Made by a program: the position numbers and the translations under genes. The notes under the pieces were generated by a model. The model ran no database searches. It was not told the origin of the DNA and saw only the letters and a list, made by a program, of their open reading frames with translations. A stretch of 64,000 nt of DNA from Zelopaecilomyces penicillatus (lineage: Eukaryota; Ascomycota; Sordariomycetes; Hypocreales; Pseudodiploosporaceae): assembly GCA_005765155.1 (NCBI GenBank), contig VCCP01000002.1, forward strand, positions 1,984,001 through 2,048,000. The letters are read 5' to 3'. Position 1 is the stretch's first letter; each line of letters begins with the position of its first letter. Of this stretch, positions 10,574 to 22,568 are shown one piece after another.

Positions 10574-11877
10574 ATGGACTTCTTGAAGCTTGGTAAAAAC
10601 CTGTCGTGAGTTAAGCGTATTGAACACTAACTTCTGCCGTTCAATCTGTATTACCCCCCTTGTACGTCTAAAAGCTGATAAAGATGTTGGTGATTTAGCG
10701 ATTTCGGTGCCCAAATCACACCATTTGCATCGCGCACGTTGCAGTTCACCAAGGAACAGTTCGGTCAGATTGATGACAAGGTTGGATTTGATATTTTTAG
10801 CTTAGTGCTTTATTGACACAAGCTGATATGATTAGCAGACCCAACTTCCCCCGGATTACATTGATCTTGAAAAGAAGGTAGATGCTCTGAAGCAGGCACA
10901 TCAGCAAATGCTGGCTGTAACGTGGGTTTTTCTTGTCCGAATAGCTTCCGTTGCTGTACGCTAATCTATGCACCGCTCCAATAGCTCTCAGTATTCCAAT
11001 GAGCCATACGATTACCCCCCAAACATCAAGGAGACATTCCAAGACCTCGGACGCACTGTCAGTGAGAAAGTCAGTCTTTTGTCTTCGGCTACATCCACAT
11101 CAGAGGCACAAGCCGCCTTGGTAGCTCCGCCGTCCGCGAAGCCCCAGCCCAAGACATTTAGTCACGCAATTGCTCGTGCTAGTTTGTCCAGCAGCCAGGT
11201 ACTCCACCAACATCATAGCGGAGCCGGTGAGGACCCTCTTGCGACAGCCCTGGAAAAATATGCGCTTGCTATGGAAAGAGTCGGCGAGGCTCGACTTGGC
11301 CAAGACGCCCAGATTCAGAGCCGCTTTCTTGCAGGTTGGAATACTACATTGAATACAAATCTCATGTTTGCTACCCGTGCCAGAAAAAATGTTGAGAACT
11401 CCAGGCTTTCTCTTGATGCTGTCAAAGCCCGAGTTAAAGGAACAACCTTTAAACTTGGGGGACATGCTACTCGCACAGACCATCCGGAGGAGCATGAGCT
11501 AAGCGCGGAGTCTCAGGAGGAAATTGAGAAGGCTGAAGACGAATTTGTCACTCAAACAGAAGAGGCTGTTGGCGTAATGAAAAATGTAAGTCACAAAATC
11601 CTTCCACTTCTTTAGTGACACTTTATTGATGATAAGTTGCGGATGATAAGGTGTTGGACACTCCTGAACCCCTCCGCAATTTGGCTGAGCTGATTGCTGC
11701 CCAAATTGAATATCACAAAAAGGCCTACGAAATATTGAGCGAGCTAGCTCCCATCGTGGAGGGGCTACAGACAGAACAAGAAGTAGGCCATTCTTCTGGC
11801 TTTTCGGCCCTTTGATTTGGGGGCTGACGATCATTGTATAGGCTAGCTATCGAAAAGGCCGTGAGGATGCATCCTAA
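10574..11877 (+). CDS. BAR-domain protein of the Gvp36 type
   Basis: A 321-residue predicted membrane-curvature protein. Fungal Gvp36-type BAR proteins act at Golgi and endosomal membranes and in endocytosis (family knowledge). Six exons: 10574-10605, 10699-10780, 10839-10921, 10985-11585, 11651-11782 and 11842-11877; introns of 93, 58, 63, 65 and 59 bases. The exon set was chosen because it restores one conserved protein. The N-terminus is MDFLKLGKNLSDFG, followed by TPFASRTLQFTKEQFGQ, then LPPDYIDLEKKVDALKQAHQ, the long helical middle (SRFLAGWNTTLNTNLMF near residue 185), a variable charged loop, and VLDTPEPLRNLAELIAAQIE with a KKAYEILSELAP helix at the end. The second intron has an unusual GTTGGA donor and the fourth an AAG acceptor. 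The length is normal and no frame damage is visible. Confidence is high for the family and lower for the exact cellular role. Confidence 0.93.
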
Positions 11878-12340
11878 GCAAATCAATTGCTTCTCTCATG
11901 CGCTTCGGCTCCACGATGAGGGCCTTGTAAGGTTTAGGGATGTCTGTCGTTACAACTCTATGCCCAAACCCTCCCAGGTTACATCAATGTGACCTTGTTA
12001 CACACCATTCGTCAATATATTGTCTCCCTCGAATGCCCTTTCTGAGCACGATTGAAGTTGCATGTAAAGAAGAGAGGGTCAAAAGGCACATAGCAATGAC
12101 AAGGCAGGTAGGATAGTTGTCGGCTTAATGTGGCTATAGTTTGTTGTATTGCCATATGACAGTACAGTGTCCCTAATCTTGAAACATCTAGCAAACGTTG
12201 TCAAATATTTATTCATGAACGATGGAGATGAGTGTCTAAATACTTTGAAATCCAATCCTTTAAAACTATGATAGGTGGTGTAGAAGATGGATGCATCGTG
12301 TTCTGACAAGTCGGTTCTAAATATCTGGCCTATTAAATCG
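11878..12340. other. Balanced-composition flank downstream of the BAR gene
   Basis: About 460 bases of ordinary composition holding the BAR gene's 3' untranslated region and downstream DNA. A 76-codon minus-strand frame (12079-12309) lies here, but it shows no recognisable motif and no start context, and I do not call it a gene. No tRNA or repeat was seen. Confidence 0.5.
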
Positions 12341-12990
12341 ATTTATCTATACTATAATAATAATACTTTAATATAAACTATTGTACTATATATAATATAA
12401 TAAAGCTTATATATTATAACTAAGATTTTTTATATACTTATAAATTGATAATTATAATAATAATTTATAATCTTTATTTTAAATATAATAATAATAGAAT
12501 TTTAATATAATTAAATATTAAAAAAGATTATAAAATTTCTTAAAATATTTATTTTTAATTAAAAATATTATAATATTTAATTAAAAGTTTATATTAATTA
12601 AAAATTAAAAATTTAATATTTATAATATTTTTATTAATATTTATTTATTATTTTTATAATATAATATAATATAATATAATATTTTAATTTTATATAAATA
12701 AATAATTAATATAATATAATTTTTATATAATTTTTATATTAAATTTATATAATTTATTATATTATTATATTATTATATATTTAAATATAAAATTATTATA
12801 AAAGTTATTATATATTTATAATAAATTAAATTATTATTTATTAAATAAAAATAAATTTCTTTGTAATTTAGAATTATTCTTTATTTAAATTAGATTACTT
12901 TTTATATTAATCCTTGATATATTCTGTATATAATTATTTTCTTAATAAGACTTTAATTAGTAAGCTAGCTATAAAGTCTACTTGGTCTCA
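12341..12990. other. A+T-rich spacer between the BAR and complex I genes
   Basis: About 650 bases at roughly 90% A+T with sharp edges on both sides. Inside is a short run of a 5-base repeat (ataat) at about 12655-12683. No LTR match, transposon protein remnant or open frame was found. Composition rises from about 12950 onward. Confidence 0.6.
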
Positions 12991-13131
12991 CATGATATAG
13001 GTGAATCACGGTCAATTTTTTTTAGCGCTCTCACAGGCGTCCATTTGAGATCGCGTTAGCATAGCAATCCCATTCTTGAGGAAGTATTTGGCTCTCCCTC
13101 TGAACTGAAGTCAAAGCTTGAAGCCGCCAAC
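12991..13131 (+). promoter_or_regulatory. Upstream region of the complex I subunit gene
   Basis: About 140 bases of balanced composition between the A+T spacer and the start codon. It includes a T-run (13015-13023), the stretch gcgctctcacaggcgtcc and the start context gccgccaacATGC, which is close to the fungal consensus. The region is short, so part of the promoter may lie in the A+T spacer. Confidence 0.4.
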
Positions 13132-13955
13132 ATGCGAGCAAGTTTACGACTACTTACACGCTACCTTGAGCCTGGCACCCCCACGGGGCTCACAGGACTT
13201 TGGACTCATAGCACCCCCCGATCGACTCTGCTCTACCTTTATGGGGCTACTCTGAACAAGATCCAAGCTATACCCGAGGCCTCAATCTATCGCCAATCTG
13301 TGGAGGCGGTTACCAGGCAGCGTATGGAACTCGTCGAGAAAACCGTCCCACCCGGGTACACTGAGTGGGTGGCCAGAGCTAAAGAGCTTGTCAGCAGTAA
13401 CCAAGAACAATTCAGAGTGACAAGTGGCCGTGTCGACGGCAGTGAGGCTAGAACAGTCAAGCTAGGCAACCGAGTCTTTGTAATTGGATCCAAACACGAA
13501 GCAGGGGATATTCGATTCGAAGAATGGAATGGTGAAGAGGACGAGGGAGGTGAGTTAGAGGGATTACGAACTCCTGAGGAGAGAAAGGATCAAGCTGTCT
13601 GGGCCGAGCGGAAGCCACTCGAGGACCACAAAACAGTGAAATGGGAGGATGAGCCTCCGTTAACTGCCGATCAGTATGACTCCGCGCAGGCTGGATAATC
13701 CTTCAAATTACTGACAATTGAAACAGGGTTTACGAACTAGAGCAAAAGATAGGTGCTGGTTTGATAGAAGAAATCATTGAGGTAGCTGAAGGAGAGCTGA
13801 AATTGATTGAGACAATGCATCAGTGCAAGGTGTAGGTGTTGATAGCAGACCGCCTCAATTCCTACCAATTCTTGCTAACGCTATTTAGGTGGGAGGGATT
13901 AGAGGAAAAACCAACCGATGGGCAATGGACATATTTCGAGCGTCAAACTATGTAA
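13132..13955 (+). CDS. Complex I 29.9-kDa subunit (NDUFA5-like accessory subunit)
   Basis: A 237-residue accessory subunit of mitochondrial NADH:ubiquinone oxidoreductase, placed in the matrix arm by homology to NDUFA5. Exons: 13132-13673, 13727-13831 and 13889-13955; introns of 53 and 57 bases, the second with a perfect TGCTAAC branch site at about 13874. The N-terminal half carries PTGLTGLWTHSTPRSTLLYL and EASIYRQSVEAVTRQR, matching the GL.GL..C.TPH..L..LY and YR...E..T segments of human NDUFA5. The C-terminal half, recovered only by splicing, reads IGAGLIEEIIEVAEGELKLI and then VWEGLEEKPTDGQWTYF, matching human LEEVILQAEHEL and PWEPL.E.P..QW. About 80 residues of charged fungal sequence lie between. 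The RLL-type basic N-terminus could aid mitochondrial import. No damage is seen, and the neighbouring Msp1 gene is also mitochondrial. Confidence 0.94.
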
Positions 13956-14212
13956 GCATATAAGCATCACAGTACTGCTTTCCCTAGTCTCTATAGTCTG
14001 TGAGGGATCAGACCTATGCTTAGTTCAACATAATGCCTATATCACTATTATTTAGTACAAGACCCCAATACCGGTAATGACTGATATAGTGGTGGGCAAA
14101 GCCAGATTGCTTGTGTTAATTAGGTGGAATCATGTTTGTCCATTCCTTTTGATACTTGCTTTTTCTTAGGGGTGTTAATAGTAAGCTGCTGGCCTTGTTT
14201 ATAGCTTGAAAT
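13956..14212. other. Downstream flank of the complex I gene
   Basis: About 260 bases of balanced composition holding the 3' untranslated region; the gene island ends here. From about 14213 to 14412 the sequence is A+T-rich, with a TA microsatellite at about 14390-14406, and shows no gene or recognised repeat. Confidence 0.5.
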
Positions 14213-14412
14213 TAAGTATAGTCTAGATCAGTTAAATCAACTTAATTAATTTAAAGAAAAAAATGATTAAATAATAATTAAATCTATATTAATTATATTT
14301 ATTAATTATATTTTTTTTTATATAATCTTCTTATTATTATTTTTTTAAAAATATAATTTAATAAAATAAAGCTTTTAAAAGATATATAATTATATATATA
14401 TATATATTATTA

Positions 14413-16777
14413 TTATTATAATAGGATTATAAGATATATATACCTAGAATAATATATAACCCTTAAATATATAATATATCTTAATTTATTTTTATTATTA
14501 TAATATAAATAAAATAAATAATAGTCCTTTATAATAATAATATCTAAATATAATTATTTTTATTTTATTTAATTATTATAAATTAAACCTATTATTATAA
14601 TTCTATTATTTCTTTATATAATTATTTAAGATAAATATGATTATATTATATAAAACCTTTATATAAAAGGGATAAAAATTAAAAGAAATATTTTTAAAAT
14701 ATTTAAATAATATTAATTTAAATATTTTAGCTTTAAATAGACCCTTTAATTAAAAATAATTAATTATAAAAAGATTTAAAATATAATTAATACTTTAATT
14801 AAAGATTATTAAAAAAATATAAATATTAAAATAATAATATTTTTTTAATATTTTTAATAAAAATATAATTAAAGGTTTAATAAAATAATTATAATTATAA
14901 TTATAATATAAGGCTTATAAAATTAAAATTTTAATTATTTATTTATTTTATAAAGGATTATTAAAAAATTAAATAAATTAAAAAAATAATCTAGATTATT
15001 ATTTTTAAAGAAATAAAAAAGTATATTATAATATAAAAATTTAGATTAATAAAGTAATTAATAATATAGATTAAAAATATTAAAAACTATTAAATATAAA
15101 ATATTAAATAAATCTTTAATAAAAAAGTATTAATTTATAATTAAATTAAGATATATTTATTATATAAATTAAATATTTATTTAAGGATTTTAACTTTTAA
15201 ATAATAAATATTTATTTAATATATAATTTCTTAATATAAAGATTTAATTAATTATTATAAGATTTCTTTTTAATTTTAGAATATTAAAAGGCTTATATAA
15301 AGCTTATAAAGATATAATTAATATTTTTTTATTAAGCTTTAATTATTATTTTAGATTAATATAAAGATAAATAATAAAGAACTTTTAATAATATATAAAG
15401 AAATAATTAAGATTATAAAATAATTATAAAAAGGTTATAAAATAAAATAAAATTATAAGATTAATAAAAAGAAAAAGTTTTAATATATTATTTAAAAAAG
15501 AAATTTAAATAAATAAAATAAATCTAATATAATTAAAAGGCTTATTAATATAATAATAAATAAAAAAAGAATAATTAATATTATATAGGTTTTATTTAAT
15601 TATAAAAGAGTTTATTTAAATCTTATATATTAAAATAAAGATTTAAACTTAAATTAATTATTAAATAAAATTTATTTTAAATATAAAAAAGAGAGCTATT
15701 ATAATTAATAAAATTTATTTATTATTTTTATAATAATCTTAATTATATAATAAAATATTATTTAAAAAGTATAATAAATATAATAAATAATAAATTATTT
15801 TAAACCTAAAAAAATAATAATTAATATAATCTAAAAAGAGATTATTAATTAAAATAAATCTTTTAGCTTTAATTAAAAAGATAAAGATTAATATAATTAT
15901 TTATTTTATATATTAATAATAATAAAAGAATAAAATACTATTAAAGTATATATAAATCTTAATATATATTTAAAATTAGATTTAATTAATAAAATATTTA
16001 TAAGAAAAAAAAATTAATATAAATATTTATTAAAAAGATCCCTTTTTTAAAAGTAATAAATAAAGAATTAATTTATATTTATAATATTTAAAAAGTATTT
16101 ATTATATTTATTAATTTAAAAGGGTTTATTTAAGAATTTATTTATATTTATTTAAGGATTAATTATAATTAAAAAAAAAAGAAAATCCTATTTTATTTAA
16201 AATATTAATATTATAAAAATATTAAATATATTTAAATATATATAATAGTTTTTAATAGTTTAAATAAATTTAAAATATTATAAAAATAAAATAAAAATAT
16301 TATAATTATATAAATTTATAAGGATTTATTAAAAATAAATGAATTATTTTTTTAATTATTTATTTAAATAAATTAATATTTTTATTAAAAGAGAAATAAA
16401 TAAAAGGGTTTTAAAATATTAATAAATTATTATTATTATTAATTTATTATTAAATAAAACCCTATTATATAATATTATCTATTCTTTATTTTAATAAAGG
16501 TTATAAAAGCTATAAAAATATCTTAATAAAAATATATTTTAAAATATATTATTATTTTATTATTTTAATCTATAATATTAAATATATTTTAAGATTAATA
16601 TATTTAGATTTATAATAATAAATATTATATTATAATAAAATAATAATTTTATATAATATATTATAAGTTTTTAATCTTAAAAATCTATATTAATAAAAAC
16701 TAATTATAATATCTTTAATTAAAAGATATTTATTATTATTTATTTATTTTAATACTATAAAGATATATAAAAGGGTT
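14413..16777 (+). mobile_element. Gypsy-2 copy 2, 5' segment
   Basis: Heavily A+T-rich DNA whose landmarks follow the 5' part of the Gypsy-2 element at 22371-24395. A candidate LTR at about 14413-14620 shares ataggatta, atacct and aatatataaccc with 22371-22568. The stretch 15820-16200 follows 23840-24200 almost step for step, in the protease-side region. The block is about 340 bases longer than its counterpart, so something else may be inserted near 16260-16650. It stops at the Gypsy-1 LTR at 16778, and the element resumes at 31138. No open frame remains. Confidence 0.6.
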
Positions 16778-17227
16778 TATATTATAATCTAATAGCTAAG
16801 ATTATATAATAAGCCTTAATTATATAACTTATAATATTATTAGGTATATATTAAAGGCTTAAAACTATATAGAATTAGATTATAATTCTAAAGATAATCC
16901 TAGGCTTAAGATTACTCTTAAAACTATAATCTAATAAGATAGCTTATAATTCTAAGTATAATCTAATAATAAGGATTATAACTTAAATTATAATCTAAGA
17001 TATATATATATATACCCTTAATTTTTACTTTTTTAAATATAGCTTAAATAATTATTAATATAATATTATTATATTAACTATATTTATTTATTATATTAAT
17101 ATTAGATTATAATCTTTTAATTTATAATCTTTATAATTAATATATTACTTAAAATATCTTAACTTATCTATTAATATAAACCTCTTTTATTAGATTTATC
17201 TCTTAAGAATTTATTAAATATTATATA
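16778..17227 (+). repeat. Gypsy-1 copy 2, 5' LTR
   Basis: About 450 bases, from tatattataatctaatag to aaatattatata, aligned with the LTRs at 875-1307 and 30697-31137. The bases directly after it (ttaataactctt) recur after the corresponding LTR at 62416-62879 and should contain the primer-binding site, but the primer tRNA cannot be named after this much mutation. Confidence 0.8.
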
Positions 17228-20200
17228 TTAATAACTCTTATTTAATAGATTATTATAAAACCCTAAGTAATATTTAACTAATTAGTTTATTATTATAGCT
17301 CCTTAAACCTTTACCTCTATTAAATAATATTAAAATCTAATACCTATTAATTAATTTATTACCCCCTAATTAATAAATAATAATAATAATAATAATAAAA
17401 AAGCTAAAAATAAGGAAATTATTAAATTAAAGAAAAGAACTAAAATACTTAAATAATAACTCCTAACTTAATAAATACAATTTATTACTTAATAATAAAT
17501 ATATAAAAGAACCAGTACTTTAATTAAATAAATTAAATAACTTATAGAAACCCTTATATAATAAATTAGCTAATATTAATATAGATTAGAATAAGTAAAT
17601 ATATAAATCTAATAAGATAGGGATTCTAAAGAAATCTTAAAGCCTTAAAACCCTAAACCTTTTAATAAAAATCCTAATAAATTTTAAGTATTTCTTATTT
17701 AACTCTAGGCTTTTTATATATACTATTTAATCTAATTCAAATTTAAATTAATCAAGATATAATACACTATAGAACTCTTAATAAAAACTATACTTATTTA
17801 ATTTAAGCTAACCTTATATAATTATATTAATAACTCCTTAATAAAAACCTTAAACTATAAAACCAATATAATCTTTAATAATTATAAGAAATTTAAGAAA
17901 TAATTTAAAAAAACCTTTAAAATTATTAATAAATAATTATAAACTAAATAATAATTATATAATTTATATTAAATAAGATTAATTATAAATTATATTATTA
18001 AACTTATTTAAATATATTTAAGACTATTAGGAAAAGATAAGAAAGCCTAGATAAAAGCTATATATTATAGCTTTAAATTAAAAATTAAGAATAAAATTTA
18101 TAAAGAAAAATATTCTAAAATCTTTATTAAATATATTATATTAGCTATTATTATTAATAATTATTAGTATATAAGATAATAAGAAAAGAAATATAAAAAG
18201 AGAAATTAAAAACCTATATATTATAGATTTTAATCTTAATAATAATTATAGTATAAGGCTAATTATAAATAAAGATAATAGAACTCCTTATTAATCTATA
18301 TAAATCTTAATACTACTTAATAATAAGATATATTAAAAATCTAATATTATAACTATAATAAATATAGATATATCTCTTAATAATATAGATAGCTTAAAAA
18401 AGATAAGAAACCTTGTAAATTAGTATTAAATATATAATAAAGAGTATATATTATAGTTAAAAATAAATAAACCCTAGCTATAATAAAATAAAGAGGATAA
18501 GGATAAGAATAATCTAGAAACTATAGTTATTCTATATCTTAATAATTATTAATATTATAGATTATATTAATCTAATCTAGTATTATATAATAGGATTAAT
18601 AATTAAATATAAATATTAATAAAAAAGAAGAATTTAAAGAAATCCTAGATAAATAAATTATCCTTATTATTAATAATAAAAATATATTAATAAAAGAAGA
18701 AATAATAAATAAAAGTTCAGACTTTAATTCTTAAGAATTTAATAATAAACCCCTTAGAATAATTTAATAGTATATTATATTATATCTATTACCTAAAAGT
18801 ATTATATATAAATACCTTAAAGAAGTTATAATTAAACTTATAAAGATATTCTATAATTTAGATAGGGTTAATATTTAAGTTATAATTATTAAATATATTT
18901 AAGAATAGATTTTAAGTAAAGGATTAGAAATCCTAATCCTTAAAGATTACCTTAAAAGAGCTTTAATAATAAAAGCTAATTATATTAGATATAAGGATAA
19001 CTATATATTCCTAAATCTAGATTATTTTATATATAATAAACTTAATTAGATATTATATATTAATTTCTTTTATTTTAAGTATAAAAAGGCTAAAATAGAA
19101 AGTGAATTTTTTTCTTAATATATAGAAGCCTAAGGTATTAAAATAATCTATTAAGAAAGTTAATTCCTTAATTAAATATAAATCAAATACTTTATACTCT
19201 TTAAAGTTATAATATTTAAGCCTTATCTAAGAATACTAAAAGAATATTAATCAGGAGCTAAAAATAAAGATTATAAATTAATCTATTATAAGATCTATAA
19301 ATAGGAAAAACTTGATTTAGATTATAATAAATCTTCTATTATTAAATATAAGAGTCAAAACTTAGATAATTATAAATATCTAAATTATAATATATATTAA
19401 TAAGAAAAACTTATAGAATAATATAAAATATATATATTAAGATATAATATATAAAACTATTAATTATATAAGATAAAAAGCATTATTTATTATATTAAAT
19501 TAAAATATTAATAATATCTAAAAGAAAACCATTATATATATAAAGAAATAAAGAATCTTAATTAATAAGGATTTAACTTTAGAGTATATAAAGGAAGTCC
19601 TAAAGATTAGGATCTATATTATAAAATCACTACTAGATTAAATAGAATCAATTATAATAAACTATATAAGAAATATAATCCTAGAAACTTAAAAAATAAA
19701 TAAAGTTATCTATAAAAGGGTTACAGTATAACCCCTTAATTAAAAAGATCCTTTATATTATAATTATAAATAGATTTAAATTAATAATAAAAATATAGAT
19801 TATAGAATATTATTTTTTACTTTAATAGATAATAAAATAATAGATAATCATATATTATTAAAAACTATAAATTATATATAATTATTATAATATAATAAGA
19901 AAGAATTATACCTTTTATATAACCTTAAAGGAAATATCTTTATCTATAATAAAGAATAAATTAATAAAAGGATTAATTATCTTTAATTTAAAGTTTAAGG
20001 ATATTAAGATAATATTATATTTAATATAATAAATACTAAAGAATATAAACTTATAGTAAGTTATTCTTAATTATTTAATAATAATCTATAAATAAATTAA
20101 AAGATAAATTAGATATAATAAAGTAATACTATATTATCTCCAAAAGAGTATAAAAATCTAATAATAAAGGATAAAATAAAGAAAAAATACTTTATAATTA

Positions 20201-20639
20201 TTAAAAAAAGTCTTTTATTAAGAAATTATATTAACAAATAATATAATAATTAATAATAATAAACCTAATAGATTATTATTACCCTTAGAATAATAATAAA
20301 GTAATTATAAAAATATTTTAAAAATAAATTATTTTTAGATATAAAAAAATGATTTATATCTATATTAAAAAATACTATAAATATATTAAATTATTTTATA
20401 AAGAATTTAAAACTAAGCTTTTATTATATATTAATAGGATTATAAAATCTAGATTATAAATAAAAAGAAGCTTATTTTTATTAAAATCTATATATTAAAT
20501 ATTAAAGAGCTTAAAATACTATAAAAGTATTTTAATAATATATTTAAAAAGGGATATATTTAATTATTTATATTTAAAATAGGATATTCTATTATATTTA
20601 TATCTAAAAAGAATAATAAACTATAATTTATTATAGATT

Positions 20640-22370
20640 ATTAATTATTAAATATAATTATAATTAAGGATTAAATATCTTTATTATTAAGGATTAAATA
20701 TCTTTATTATTAATTAATAAACTATATAATTAATTATATAAGATAAATTAATTTATTACTCTAAATTTTAAAGGAGTATATAATCTGATTTAAATAAAGA
20801 AAGATAATAAATAAAAAACCATTTTTAAAACTAAATTTAAACTTTTTAAATATTTAATAATATCTTTTAATCTTATTAATATCCTTATAATATTTTAATA
20901 TATAATTAATAATATTCTTTAAGAATATTTAAATATCTTTATAATATTTTATTTAAATAATATTTTAATCTTCTTTTAAATAAAAAAAGAATATAAAGAA
21001 TATATCTATAAAATATTATAATTATTATAAGATAATAATCTTTTTATTAAATTAAAAAAATATAAATTTTATAAATAAATAATTATCTTTTTAAAATATA
21101 TCTTTTTATTAAATAAAATTTAAATAGATTTAATAAAAATTATTATAATATATAATTAATTAATATTATAAACTATTATAAATATTTAAAAGTTTTTAAG
21201 TTTTATTAATTATTATTAAAAGTTTATTTATAATTATAATAAAATAATTATATTATTTATTAAATATATTAAGAAAGCTTATAAATTTCTATAGAAATCT
21301 AATATAGATATTATATTTAAAGAATTTAAGAAATAAATCTATAAAGAATCTATATTAATAATATATAATCTAGATAAATCTATAAAATTAGAAATTAATA
21401 CTTTAAACTATATTATTAAAGCCTAGATTAAATAATAAAATAATAAAAATAAACTATAATCTATTATTTTCTATTTTAAAAAACTATATAAAATAGAATT
21501 TAATTATTTAATCTATAATAAAGAATTTATAGCTATTATTAAAGCCTTTAATAAATTCTTATATAATTTAAAAGAAAATAATTATAAAATAAAGGTTTTT
21601 ATTAATTATAAGAATATCTTTTATTTTATTATTATATAAAAATTAAATATATAATAAACTTATTATATAAAAACCCTTATAAATTATAACTATAAAATAA
21701 TTTATTATAAAGGATTAAAGAATAATTAAGTAAATACTTTTAACTAATAAAATAATTATAATAATAAAAAACTATATTATAAAGAATAAATCTTTTAAAT
21801 ATCTGACTTAAAAGTATTATAAATAAAATTAAATATAATATATTATATTATATTAGCTAATCCTATTCTGAAATAAATTAAATAAATATACTCTTTTAAG
21901 GATCTTATAAGAATATTTAAAGGATTAATTTAAAAGGATAAGTATTATAAATATAATACAAAACTCTAGATATTTAAGAAGCTTTCAAAAACTATTATAT
22001 AAGAATTATATAAATCCCTTATTTATAATTATTAAGGAATTATAAAGATTATAGAATAAGTATAATAATATTATAGATTTAAGGGATTATAATAAATAGT
22101 TTAGAAAGTAATAAATAATTATATTATTTATAGATAAACTAAACTAATATAATATAAATTATATAAAGAATTATAATTATTATTAATATTAATATAATTA
22201 TAGAAATTATTATTATTTAACTTTATTATTAAACTACCCTTATTTATAAAACCCTTTATAAAAGTAGCTTATAACTCTATATAGATTATTATAAAAAGAT
22301 TAATAAAGTTCTTATATTTTATCCCTTATCTAAAAGTAAATTTAATTAAAGATCTTACTTATAATTTTAA
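20640..22370 (+). pseudogene. Gypsy-1 polymerase, RNase H and integrase first part (broken)
   Basis: A degenerate gypsy pol. LNFKGVYNLIQIK near 20760 corresponds to the RT segment before the fingers. The catalytic box near 20948-20970 reads YLNNILI where gypsy elements have YLDDIL. RNase H-like sequence with EFNYLIYNKEFIAIIKA follows near 21490. Integrase sequence with YNSIQIIIKRLIKFLYFIPY runs up to the Gypsy-2 insertion point. Stops are frequent, and Asp-to-Asn at both catalytic positions fits G-to-A RIP. The integrase reading resumes at 29054 with SLYSLLKEIIF and QGLIGYLRIKY. Confidence 0.8.
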
Positions 22371-22568
22371 TAGTATAATAGGATCAGGTATTTAAATACC
22401 TAATTATAATATATAATCTAAAAGACTATTAATTATTAGGGCTTTAATAGCCTTTTATATTTAAAGGGTATAAAGGAAAAATAACTTAACATAAGTATAA
22501 ATCTTATTATTAATTAACCGATTAAAGCTATATAATCCTATTTAATTATATCTAGAATTCCTTTTATA
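22371..22568 (+). repeat. Gypsy-2 copy 1, 5' LTR
   Basis: 198 bases, near-identical in layout to 28855-29053 and 54583-54779. Landmarks are ggatcaggtat at the start, gggctttaatagcctttta in the middle and agaattccttttata at the end. It is RIP-mutated but keeps more C and G than the internal region. Confidence 0.85.

Noticed and set aside
10590..10805. A 71-codon plus-strand frame at the BAR gene start
   Set aside because: It runs through the first intron and reads exon 2 in the wrong frame; the spliced exons give the conserved BAR protein instead.
12079..12309. A 76-codon minus-strand open frame downstream of the BAR gene
   Set aside because: No recognisable motif, no promoter context and a composition like the surrounding non-coding flank; most likely chance.
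8404..13955. A mitochondrial gene cluster or coordinated system (Msp1 plus complex I subunit)
   Set aside because: Both are conserved single genes with their own promoters, and the BAR gene between them is unrelated. Adjacency alone is weak evidence.
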